Below, in pieces: positions 1-7,370 of a DNA stretch of 64,000 nt. Origin of the DNA: Bifidobacterium olomucense (lineage in GTDB: Bacteria; Actinomycetota; Actinomycetes; Actinomycetales; Bifidobacteriaceae); the NCBI RefSeq assembly GCF_012932375.1, contig NZ_JAAIIG010000007.1:106823-170822 (forward strand), in the 5' to 3' direction. Positions within the stretch are counted from its first letter, which is position 1, and every line of letters starts with the position of its first letter. The position numbers were made by a program, and so were the translations under genes. The notes beneath the pieces are model-generated. The model saw nothing but the letters and a program-made list of their open reading frames with translations, searched no databases and was not told the origin of the DNA.

Positions 1-1005
1 TGCGCATGCTTCATCACGCTGACCAAGAAGACCGGAGCAATCTTCATCATATTCGTCACCATCATGTATCTCGCGCGGTGGATACGGCACGAGATACACA
101 TGAGGCGACCCATACGCGCGCAACGACAATGCCATATCGCACATGTACAGCAACAATGCTCCGAGCAGAAACGGAGCGGCGCAGCAACACATATTTCCGG
201 TGAGCGAACCATCATATCGGCGTTGATATGCGCAGCAGTATGCTCGTTATCACTCATCTGCCTCATCATGCCGCTGATAGTGCTGCCGCTATTTCATATC
301 ATGCCAGGCGGCAAACAAGAATTACTCGGACAGGCATTCCAACAGGCCGCGTTGACGCTCAGCAAACACGCAGAGAGCATGAGCGACGCCGATCGACAGG
401 CCTTTACCGATATGCTCGGCCATGACGCAACCGCCCGATACGCATATTGGACCGTGGACAGTGTTAAGGGAGACACGTGGAGCCCGCAGCAGGAACAGGC
501 CCTGCCCGCGTTCCTCAAGGCATGGGTCAGCGAAGGCATACGCCACCCGATAACCTATATGCAATCGTATCTGGCTGTGGAGCAGGGATGGTTCGCCTTC
601 CCGCACAGTTCAGACAGTGATCACAACGCCTATCTGACTCCGACACCGACACATATGGTGACGCGTCATTTCGATGGTGCCGGCCAGCTGGGGTTAACAT
701 TCAACGACGGACGCATCGCTGGCGTGATGGAGGACACCATCTCCTGGTTCCAGGAATCGCCAATCGGTATGCTGACATCGTCCAAGGCACTGTGGTCCAC
801 ATGGGCGTTGATCTTTCTTATAGAAGAAAGCCGCCGACATCGTACGGCCATGAAAACCCTCATTCCTCTTATCGCGTGGAACGCGATCCTCTGGCTTTCC
901 CCGGTAACCACCACGGATGAAACCATGCGTTATCTGATGCCTGTCTTCTTCCTAGTCCCCTTGACCGTCGCCATGCTCACCACGCGGGAAGCATCTACGG
1001 CATGA
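1..1005 (+). CDS. C-terminal part of a polytopic membrane protein (DUF6020-like), truncated by window start
   Basis: The frame is open from the first base, so the start lies to the left; what remains is about 334 codons. Hydrophobic stretches are visible near the left edge (around GAIFIIFVTIM), at the ALICAAVCSLSLICLIMPL segment, and in the last 80 residues (TWALIFLIEE; LIPLIAWNAILWLSP; YLMPVFFLVPLTVAML). A polar loop of about 180 residues lies between them and is probably extracytoplasmic. The closing pattern, with a membrane helix near TTDETMRYLMPVFF, recalls the large multi-spanning DUF6020-type or glycosyltransferase-like membrane proteins of bifidobacteria, but no catalytic motif is in this fragment. 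The family call is from memory and tentative. The stop is 84 bases before the purF start. Confidence 0.6.
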   Translation, partial: CACFITLTKKTGAIFIIFVTIMYLARWIRHEIHMRRPIRAQRQCHIAHVQQQCSEQKRSGAATHISGERTIISALICAAVCSLSLICLIMPLIVLPLFHIMPGGKQELLGQAFQQAALTLSKHAESMSDADRQAFTDMLGHDATARYAYWTVDSVKGDTWSPQQEQALPAFLKAWVSEGIRHPITYMQSYLAVEQGWFAFPHSSDSDHNAYLTPTPTHMVTRHFDGAGQLGLTFNDGRIAGVMEDTISWFQESPIGMLTSSKALWSTWALIFLIEESRRHRTAMKTLIPLIAWNAILWLSPVTTTDETMRYLMPVFFLVPLTVAMLTTREASTA

Positions 1006-1089
1006 CCGGGCGCTCGATGTAGCCGCCGATTGGTAGGGTGAACAAGTAGTGAACTCCATGTTTGACCACGTTTGAAAAGGAGCTTTGGC

Positions 1090-2598
1090 TTGTCGGCTGA
1101 ACTCGAAGACATTCATGAGGAATGTGGCATCTTCGGCGTATGGGGTCATCCCGACGCCTCTCGACTCACCTATTTCGGTCTGCACGCGCTGCAGCATCGC
1201 GGTCAGGAAGGCGCCGGCATTGTCTCCAATGACCATGGTCACCTTATCGGACACCGCGGCTTGGGCCTCTTGACCCAGGTGTTCGGCGACGAGCGTGAAA
1301 TCGAACGATTGAAAGGCGATCGCGCCATCGGCCACGTGCGCTACGCCACTGCGGGCTCCGGTACCACAGACAATATCCAACCGTTCATCTTCCGCTTCCA
1401 TGACGGCGACGTGGCCCTGTGCCACAACGGCAATCTGACCAATTGCCCGTCGTTGCGCCGCAAGCTGGAGGACGAGGGAGCGATCTTCCATTCCAACTCG
1501 GATACCGAAGTGCTCATGCACTTGATCCGCCGCTCCCTGCAACGTACCTTCATGGACAAGCTCAAGGAAGCGCTCAACACGGTTCATGGCGGCTTCGCTT
1601 ACCTGCTCATGACCGAAGACGCGATGATCGGCGCACTTGATCCAAACGGTTTCCGCCCGCTGTCTCTGGGCAAGATGAAGAACGGCGCGTACGTACTGGC
1701 CTCCGAAACCTGCGCGCTGGATGTGGTCGGAGCCGAACTGGTGCGCAACATTCGTCCGGGCGAGATCGTGGTCATCAACGAACACGGCTACAAGATCGTG
1801 CAGTACACCCACAACACCCAACTGGCCATCTGCTCGATGGAGTACATCTACTTCGCCCGTCCTGATTCGGATATCTACGGCGTCAACGTGCACTCCGCCC
1901 GCAAACGTATGGGCGCACGTCTCGCCGCCGAGTCTCCGGTCGAGGCGGATATGGTCATCGGCGTGCCGAACTCTTCCCTATCCGCCGCATCGGGCTATGC
2001 AGAAGCTGCGGGTCTGCCCAACGAAATGGGTCTGATCAAGAACCAGTATGTGGCTCGTACCTTCATCCAGCCCACACAGGAACTGCGCGAACAGGGTGTG
2101 CGCATGAAGCTCTCCGCCGTGCGCAGCGTGGTCAAGGGCAAGCGCGTTATTGTCATCGACGATTCCATCGTGCGCGGCACCACGTCCAAGCGCATCGTAC
2201 AGCTGCTCAAGGAGGCGGGCGCGGCCGAGGTGCATATGCGCATCAGCTCCCCGCCGCTGAAATACCCTTGCTTCTACGGCATCGACATCTCCACCACCAA
2301 GGAGCTTATCGCTGCCAAAATGAGCGTAGAGGAGATTCGCGAGTTCATCGGTGCCGATTCGTTGGCCTATCTTTCGCTCGACGGCCTCGTCGAGTCCATC
2401 GGCCTGAATGCGGATGCGCCATACGGAGGCCTGTGCGTCGCCTACTTCAATGGCGATTACCCCACCGCATTGGACGATTACGAAGCCGACTTCCTGAAGT
2501 CCCTCACGCCTGAGGATCGCGTTCGTCTGCCTGAATTCGCGCTTTACAAGAGCAAGTACATCGGCAACGAATACACGGTGCAGCCCGACGGCGACTGA
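1090..2598 (+). CDS. purF: Amidophosphoribosyltransferase
   Basis: First committed step of purine synthesis: PRPP + glutamine to phosphoribosylamine. I place the start at TTG 1090, because an AAAAGGAG ribosome site lies 7 bases upstream; an in-frame TTG at 1072 has no site. This gives 502 residues. An 11-residue propeptide precedes Cys12 in ECGIFGV, the N-terminal nucleophile of the glutaminase domain after processing. The PRPP-binding loop is [14 protein letters not shown]. The protein resembles Bacillus-type, iron-sulfur-containing PurF, with Cys in ICSMEYIYF, in YPCFYG and in GGLC. The last expected cluster ligand is Tyr (CVAY instead of CxxC). purM follows after 72 bases. Confidence 0.95.
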   Translation: MSAELEDIHEECGIFGVWGHPDASRLTYFGLHALQHRGQEGAGIVSNDHGHLIGHRGLGLLTQVFGDEREIERLKGDRAIGHVRYATAGSGTTDNIQPFIFRFHDGDVALCHNGNLTNCPSLRRKLEDEGAIFHSNSDTEVLMHLIRRSLQRTFMDKLKEALNTVHGGFAYLLMTEDAMIGALDPNGFRPLSLGKMKNGAYVLASETCALDVVGAELVRNIRPGEIVVINEHGYKIVQYTHNTQLAICSMEYIYFARPDSDIYGVNVHSARKRMGARLAAESPVEADMVIGVPNSSLSAASGYAEAAGLPNEMGLIKNQYVARTFIQPTQELREQGVRMKLSAVRSVVKGKRVIVIDDSIVRGTTSKRIVQLLKEAGAAEVHMRISSPPLKYPCFYGIDISTTKELIAAKMSVEEIREFIGADSLAYLSLDGLVESIGLNADAPYGGLCVAYFNGDYPTALDDYEADFLKSLTPEDRVRLPEFALYKSKYIGNEYTVQPDGD

Positions 2599-2670
2599 TC
2601 ATATCGCCGTTTTCCGTTATCCAACCAATACGTTACCTAACTACAGCAAGAGCAGCAAGAAAGGCCCACA

Positions 2671-3708
2671 ATGCCCAAAGCATATGAAAACGCCGGCGTA
2701 AGCGTCGAAGCCGGATACGAAGTCGTCAGGCGCATCAAGTCGCACGTGGCCCGCACGAACCGTCCCGGTGTGGTCGGCGGCATCGGCGGATTCGGCGGCC
2801 TGTTCGACCTGGCCTCCCTCGGATACAAGGAGCCGGTGCTGATCTCCGGTACCGATGGCGTGGGCACCAAGCTCATGGTGGCCAAGATGATGAACAAGCA
2901 TGACACCATCGGCATCGACTGCGTGGCCATGTGCGTCAACGACATCGCCGCCCAGGGTGCCGAACCGCTGTTCTTCCTCGACTACATCGCTTGCGGCAAG
3001 AACGATCCCGCTCTGCTGGAACAGGTTGTGGCCGGCGTAGCGGACGGTTGCGTGCAGGCGGGTTCCGCTCTGGTGGGCGGCGAAACCGCTGAAATGCCGG
3101 GCATGTACGACGAGGATGAGTACGATCTGGCTGGCTTCTCCGTAGGCGTGGCCGAGAAATCCGCCATCGTGGATGGGTCCGGCATCACCGAAGGCGATGT
3201 GCTCATCGGTCTGCCGTCTACCGGCATTCACTCCAACGGTTTCTCCTTGGTGCGCAAAGCTTTGTTCGAACAGGCCGGCTACACCGTGGACACCGTGTTG
3301 GACGAACTGGACGGCAAGACCCTCGGCGAGGTGATTCTCACTCCCACCAAGATCTATGTCAAGGCCCTCTCCCCGCTGTTCAAGGCCGGCGTCGTCAAGG
3401 GCGTTGCCCACATCACCGGCGGCGGCTTCATCGAGAACATTCCGCGTATGATCCCGGACGGCCTGGCCGCCGAAATCGAACTTGGCACCTGGCCTGTGCT
3501 GCCGATCTTCAACGTGTTGGAAAAGGCCGGCGAGATCGATCACAAGGAGATGTACAACATCTTCAACATGGGCATCGGTATGGTGCTTGCCGTATCCGCT
3601 GACCGCGCGGATGAAACCCTTGATCTGCTCAAGTCCAACGGCGAGACCGGCTACATCATCGGTCGCATCGCCCCGGATACGGACGGCACCCAGATCGTAC
3701 TGAAGTAA
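2671..3708 (+). CDS. purM: Phosphoribosylformylglycinamidine cyclo-ligase (AIR synthetase)
   Basis: Closes the imidazole ring: FGAM + ATP to AIR. The 345-residue length is normal for the family. Diagnostic stretches are [15 protein letters not shown] near the N-terminus, the ATP/substrate segment [10 protein letters not shown] (about residues 54-63), the [23 protein letters not shown] motif region, and [12 protein letters not shown]. The ATG is preceded by AGAAAGG. The gene lies between purF and purD on the same strand and is presumably co-transcribed with them. The 84-base spacer to purD contains a weak hairpin. Confidence 0.96.
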   Translation: MPKAYENAGVSVEAGYEVVRRIKSHVARTNRPGVVGGIGGFGGLFDLASLGYKEPVLISGTDGVGTKLMVAKMMNKHDTIGIDCVAMCVNDIAAQGAEPLFFLDYIACGKNDPALLEQVVAGVADGCVQAGSALVGGETAEMPGMYDEDEYDLAGFSVGVAEKSAIVDGSGITEGDVLIGLPSTGIHSNGFSLVRKALFEQAGYTVDTVLDELDGKTLGEVILTPTKIYVKALSPLFKAGVVKGVAHITGGGFIENIPRMIPDGLAAEIELGTWPVLPIFNVLEKAGEIDHKEMYNIFNMGIGMVLAVSADRADETLDLLKSNGETGYIIGRIAPDTDGTQIVLK

Positions 3709-3718
3709 AACGTTCATT

Positions 3719-3770
3719 CCGGTTGCTGTTGCTGCGCCATATGCCAAAACAACCACAACAACAGTAACCG
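3719..3770 (+). other. Hairpin in the purM-purD spacer
   Basis: CGGTTGCTGTTG just after the purM stop pairs imperfectly with CAACAACAGTAACCG about 25 bases later. There is no T tract, so it is not a classical intrinsic terminator. It could stabilise or attenuate the message within the pur operon. Functional meaning is inferred only. Confidence 0.4.
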
Positions 3771-3792
3771 ATAATGTGAAAGGACTTTGAAA

Positions 3793-5061
3793 ATGGGACA
3801 GAAGGTTCTGGTTATCGGTTCGGGCGCACGCGAGCACACCATCGCCTACACCCTGCTCAAGGGCACCAGTGTAGATGAAGTGACCGTAGCCCCCGGCAAT
3901 CCCGGCATGCTCAAGGACGGTATCCAAACCACAGCTCTGAGCGAATCGAACCATGCCGCGCTCATCGACTTCGTGAAGGACAATGGATATGACTGGGTGT
4001 TCGTAGGCCCGGAGGTCCCGCTTATCGAAGGTCTGGTGGACGATTTCGCCGCAGCCGGCATCAAAGCGTTCGGTCCGAACAAGGCCGCGGCTCAGATCGA
4101 AGGTTCCAAAGACTTCGCCAAGCAGCTCATGGAACGTCACGGCATCCCCACCGCCAAGTACCAGACGTTCTCCGATCTGGAAAGCGCTCAGCATTATGTG
4201 CATGAGCACGGTGCCCCGATCGTGATCAAGGCCGATGGTCTGGCCGCCGGCAAGGGCGTGACCGTGGCCATGGACGATCACACCGCCCAGCGTGCGCTGG
4301 AGGACATTTTCATCGATCACCGCTTCGGCTCCGCCGGTGCCAAGGTCGTTATCGAAGACTTCCTGGAAGGTCAGGAATTCTCCCTCATGAGCTTTGTGAA
4401 CGGCACCGAGTTCTGGCCGATGCCGATTTCCCAGGATCACAAGCGTGCTCATGACGGCGACGAAGGCCCGAACACCGGCGGCATGGGCGCTTACAGCCCG
4501 GTTCCGCAGATTCCGCAATCCGTAGTGGACGAAGCCATCGAAACCATCGTTCGTCCCACCGTGGAAGGCATGGCCGCAGAAGGTACGCCGTTCACCGGCA
4601 TTCTGTACGCAGGGCTTATCGCCACTGCTGACGGCCCGAAGGTTATCGAGTTCAATGCTCGCTTCGGTGACCCGGAGACCGAAGTCGTGTTGCCGAAGCT
4701 CACCTCTGATCTGGGCGAAGGTATCAGCGCAATCCTTGACAATAGCACGCCGCGATTCACTTGGGATGAGGACAACGCCACACTCGGCGTGGTGCTCGCT
4801 TCCAATGGCTATCCGGAGCATGTGATCAAGGGAGCCCGTGTACCGGAAATCGAGGTGGATGAGGATTCTCACGTCTACTACGCTGGCGTGGTATCTGACG
4901 GTAAGGGCGGTCTGGTTGCCAACTCCGGCCGCGTGCTGCTGGTGGAGACCTCAGCTCCGGACATCAAGGCAGCACAGGAAAAGGTCTACGCGATTATCGA
5001 CAAGCTTGAGACACGCGGACTGTTCTACCGCCACGACATCGGCTTCAAAGCGCTGAACTGA
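3793..5061 (+). CDS. purD: Phosphoribosylamine-glycine ligase (GAR synthetase)
   Basis: ATP-grasp enzyme joining glycine to phosphoribosylamine, the product of PurF. An in-frame TTG lies at 3787, but the AAAGGA site is correctly spaced for ATG 3793, giving 422 residues, as usual. Visible motifs are the N-terminal VIGSGAREHTIA, GPEVPLIEGL, GSKDFAKQLMERHGIPTA, the ATP-grasp lysine loop IVIKADGLAAGKGV, GPNTGGMGAYSP, and the metal-binding FNARFGDPETEVVL. It is the last gene of the purF-purM-purD run. Its last two sense codons and stop form part of the left arm of a perfect 22-bp inverted repeat. Confidence 0.96.
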   Translation: MGQKVLVIGSGAREHTIAYTLLKGTSVDEVTVAPGNPGMLKDGIQTTALSESNHAALIDFVKDNGYDWVFVGPEVPLIEGLVDDFAAAGIKAFGPNKAAAQIEGSKDFAKQLMERHGIPTAKYQTFSDLESAQHYVHEHGAPIVIKADGLAAGKGVTVAMDDHTAQRALEDIFIDHRFGSAGAKVVIEDFLEGQEFSLMSFVNGTEFWPMPISQDHKRAHDGDEGPNTGGMGAYSPVPQIPQSVVDEAIETIVRPTVEGMAAEGTPFTGILYAGLIATADGPKVIEFNARFGDPETEVVLPKLTSDLGEGISAILDNSTPRFTWDEDNATLGVVLASNGYPEHVIKGARVPEIEVDEDSHVYYAGVVSDGKGGLVANSGRVLLVETSAPDIKAAQEKVYAIIDKLETRGLFYRHDIGFKALN

Positions 5062-5157
5062 TTGAGGTGGCGTATCTGCGGCGTTGCTGTCTCGTCGACG
5101 TACCTTCGTACGCCTTCCTCGACGCGCCTTGCATTTACGCCACCTCAATCAGTTCAG
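5053..5157. repeat. Cruciform repeat, family A copy 1
   Basis: Perfect 22-bp inverted arms (5053-5074 and 5136-5157) enclose a 61-bp core. The core begins GCGGCGTTGCT, contains nested hairpins (CGTCGA...TCGACG around GTAC-cttc-GTAC) and ends CGCCTTGC. The left arm overlaps the end of purD including its stop codon. The arms share nothing obvious with those of the adjacent copy, but the core does. Confidence 0.85.
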
Positions 5158-5160
5158 CAA

Positions 5161-5271
5161 GCTGAATGCGTGATGATGCGTGCGTTAGCGGCGTTGCTCC
5201 TCGGTCGAGGTACCTTCCGTACCGCTTCCTTCGGTGCACCTTGCTACCGCACGCATCATCACGCATTCAGC
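5161..5271. repeat. Cruciform repeat, family A copy 2
   Basis: Perfect 24-bp arms (5161-5184 and 5248-5271, beginning GCTGAATGCGTG) enclose a 63-bp core related to copy 1: GCGGCGTTGCT, then GGTACC-ttcc-GTACC, then GCACCTTGC. It starts three bases after copy 1 ends. Confidence 0.85.
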
Positions 5272-5290
5272 AGACGCGATAAGTTGAAAT

Positions 5291-5325
5291 ACGAGAGAAG
5301 CTCCCATTGAGGGAGCTTCTCTCGT
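5291..5325 (+). terminator. Intrinsic terminator of the pur operon
   Basis: Perfect 15-bp stem ACGAGAGAAGCTCCC / GGGAGCTTCTCTCGT with a 5-base loop, followed by TTTG. It lies beyond purD. It also ends close to the convergent aldehyde dehydrogenase gene and may serve both strands. Confidence 0.85.
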
Positions 5326-5384
5326 TTTGATTGGCGTACAGATATCGGCTTGGACTCCCCGATCCGAGGAGATCCCAATCGTAT

Positions 5385-6953
5385 TCAACGCAATTTGGTG
5401 ATGAGATCGAGAAGACGTTGCTTGGCCTCCGTGAAGGGCGGATAGACCGCTCGCAACGTATCCGGGAACTGAGGCTTGACTACCACCGTCTTAATGTGAC
5501 TGAACGTGTCAAATCCGGCTTTGCCATGGTAGGCACCCATACCGGAGGCTCCTACTCCCCCGAACGGCAGCCTACTGGACAACAGATGCCCCAGCGGCAA
5601 ATTGAATCCCAACGCACCGGAACTGGTACGCCGTTCGAAGGCGAGTCTTACCGCATGGTCGCGGGAGAATACGTATGCAGCCAACGGCTTCGGCCGGGCA
5701 TTTATGAATCGAACGGCCGCATCGGCATCCTTCACCACCAGAATCGGCAAAATCGGACCGAAAATCTCCTCCTGCATCACTGCCGCATCCGGCCGAGTGC
5801 CGTACAGTACGGTCGGCGCACAATAACGCGCTTCACGATCCACCTTGCCGCCGCAGATTATACGGCCGGCCGGATCACTCACGCCTGGCACCGGCACAAT
5901 GTCACTCGTCGATTCCGAATCATCAGTGTCAATGCCACGTCCATGCCGATTGGCAACGACTCCCGCATTGATACGTCTGCCCATCATATCCATGGCCGCG
6001 CCGACCGCGGATGCGGCCACCACCAACGGCGAACTTGGCGTCTCGGAAGGCACGGTCCCGGCCGGCAATAATCCGATGAGCCGTTCCATATGACGGTTGT
6101 TGACAATGCGACCATAATCGTGCGAGTCTTGCGGATTCTCTCCAAAGAATTCAGTGACAGCCACAGCGATACGTTTCGCGAGCTTCTCAGCCACGTCCGG
6201 CGTCGCAAGTACATAATCCGGTGCCACACAGGTCTGCCCGGCATTGGTGAATTTACCCCAGACAATGCGCCGTGCAGCAACATTGATGTCCGCTGTACGG
6301 TCCACGAAACAAGGTGATTTGCCGCCAAGTTCCAATGTGACTGGCGTCAAATGCTCAGCCGCGGCCTTCATCACGATTTTTCCGACCCGCTCGCCGCCGG
6401 TATAGAAAATATGATCGAACGGTTGCTTCAGCAATTCACCGGTCTCTTTCGCACCGCCTTCGATCACACGCACCGCTTCCGGGTCGAGATACTGCGGCAC
6501 CAATTCGGCAATAAGTCGTGATGTGTTCGACACCAGCTCAGAAGGTTTCAAGCATACGGCATTACCGGCGGCAATCGCATCGGCCAATGGTGCCAATGCA
6601 AGCAGTACAGGGTAATTCCATGGCGCTATGACAAGCACCACACCTTTCGGCTCAGCCACAGTCCAACCGGCAGCAGGCTGCAATGCCGCCGGTATCGGCT
6701 TTGGACGCCTGGCAGCCCATCTGTCCAACCGGTTGCGCACAAACCTTGCCTCATCCGCTACCAGATTCAGCTCCATCAGTACGGTTTCTGCCGCCGGCTT
6801 GTCTAAATCGACCGTCAGCGCCGCAACAAAATCCTCCTGATGTTCCACAACCATCCGTCGCAACGCATCCAATTGAGTCCGTCGCCAAGTCAGGGGCCGC
6901 GTACGACCGGATTCATAAGCGTCGCGCAATCGGGCAAACGTCGCATCGATCAT
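5385..6953 (-). CDS. Aldehyde dehydrogenase family protein (class 3-like)
   Basis: NAD(P)-dependent oxidation of an aldehyde; the substrate cannot be told from sequence. I chose ATG 6953 because GGAAGGA lies 6 bases upstream; an in-frame ATG at 6998 has no site. This gives 522 residues. Visible motifs are VIAPWNYPV, CLKPSE, the general-base Glu208 in LELGGKSP, and the catalytic Cys242 in TNAGQTCVAPDY. The C-terminal half keeps EEIFGPILP and LPFGGVGASGMGAYHG. An extra segment of about 65 residues (nt about 5866-6060, rich in Ser, Thr, Asp and Val) separates RHMERLIGLL from ICGGKVDREARYCAPTVL, which are nearly adjacent in typical members. Confidence 0.88.
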   Translation of the reverse strand: MIDATFARLRDAYESGRTRPLTWRRTQLDALRRMVVEHQEDFVAALTVDLDKPAAETVLMELNLVADEARFVRNRLDRWAARRPKPIPAALQPAAGWTVAEPKGVVLVIAPWNYPVLLALAPLADAIAAGNAVCLKPSELVSNTSRLIAELVPQYLDPEAVRVIEGGAKETGELLKQPFDHIFYTGGERVGKIVMKAAAEHLTPVTLELGGKSPCFVDRTADINVAARRIVWGKFTNAGQTCVAPDYVLATPDVAEKLAKRIAVAVTEFFGENPQDSHDYGRIVNNRHMERLIGLLPAGTVPSETPSSPLVVAASAVGAAMDMMGRRINAGVVANRHGRGIDTDDSESTSDIVPVPGVSDPAGRIICGGKVDREARYCAPTVLYGTRPDAAVMQEEIFGPILPILVVKDADAAVRFINARPKPLAAYVFSRDHAVRLAFERRTSSGALGFNLPLGHLLSSRLPFGGVGASGMGAYHGKAGFDTFSHIKTVVVKPQFPDTLRAVYPPFTEAKQRLLDLITKLR

Positions 6954-7079
6954 GGCAAGTCCTTCCCACCCGGCCGTTCTCGGATACCGACCTGCCACCT
7001 ATCGTACCGTCACTTCCACTGATCAGGCCGTTGTTCACTGACGCCAGATCGGCATATGACTGCTCGCCACTGCCTACAA

Positions 7080-7189
7080 ACCGAAATCCTCACGGATTTC
7101 CGTCGCGGCACAGCCGCTCCCCTCACCTACGGACAGTCCACCGGACTGTCCACTTCACGGCTCGGCAGGTTGTTTGCTTTACGGCAACG
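7080..7189. repeat. 110-bp direct repeat, copy 1
   Basis: Nearly identical (one visible mismatch) to 7261-7370, with period 181. It contains small palindromes, for example GGACAGTCCACCGGACTGTCC's arms and CGAAATCC...GGATTTCCG. Similarity extends about 20 bp further left (TGACnGCTCGCCAC). It lies in the otherwise empty stretch between the aldehyde dehydrogenase start and the sulfatase end. Confidence 0.9.
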
Positions 7190-7260
7190 CTACAGCAATT
7201 TCGGACGGGCTACGCCCGCACCCCGCTGACTCGCCTGACGGCTCGCCACGTTGCCTAAAA

Positions 7261-7370
7261 ACCGAAATCCTCACGGATTTCCGTCGCGGCACAGCCGCTC
7301 CCCTCACCTACGGACAGTCCACCGGACTGTCCGCTTCACGGCTCGGCAGGTTGTTTGCTTTACGGCAACG
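7261..7370. repeat. 110-bp direct repeat, copy 2, overlapping the end of the sulfatase gene
   Basis: Second copy of the 110-bp repeat. Its right end supplies the last codons and TAA stop of the LtaS-like gene read on the minus strand. The repeat contains hairpins that could act as the terminator region of that gene, but there is no T tract. Confidence 0.9.

Noticed and set aside
1072..1089. Upstream TTG start for purF
   Set aside because: It would place the ribosome site inside the coding sequence; TTG 1090 has the correct spacing and gives a propeptide of 11 residues before the catalytic Cys.
2641..4872. 743-codon open frame antisense to purM and purD
   Set aside because: Shadow of GC-rich codon bias; the plus strand encodes two complete, highly conserved enzymes here, and the antisense product has no recognisable motif.
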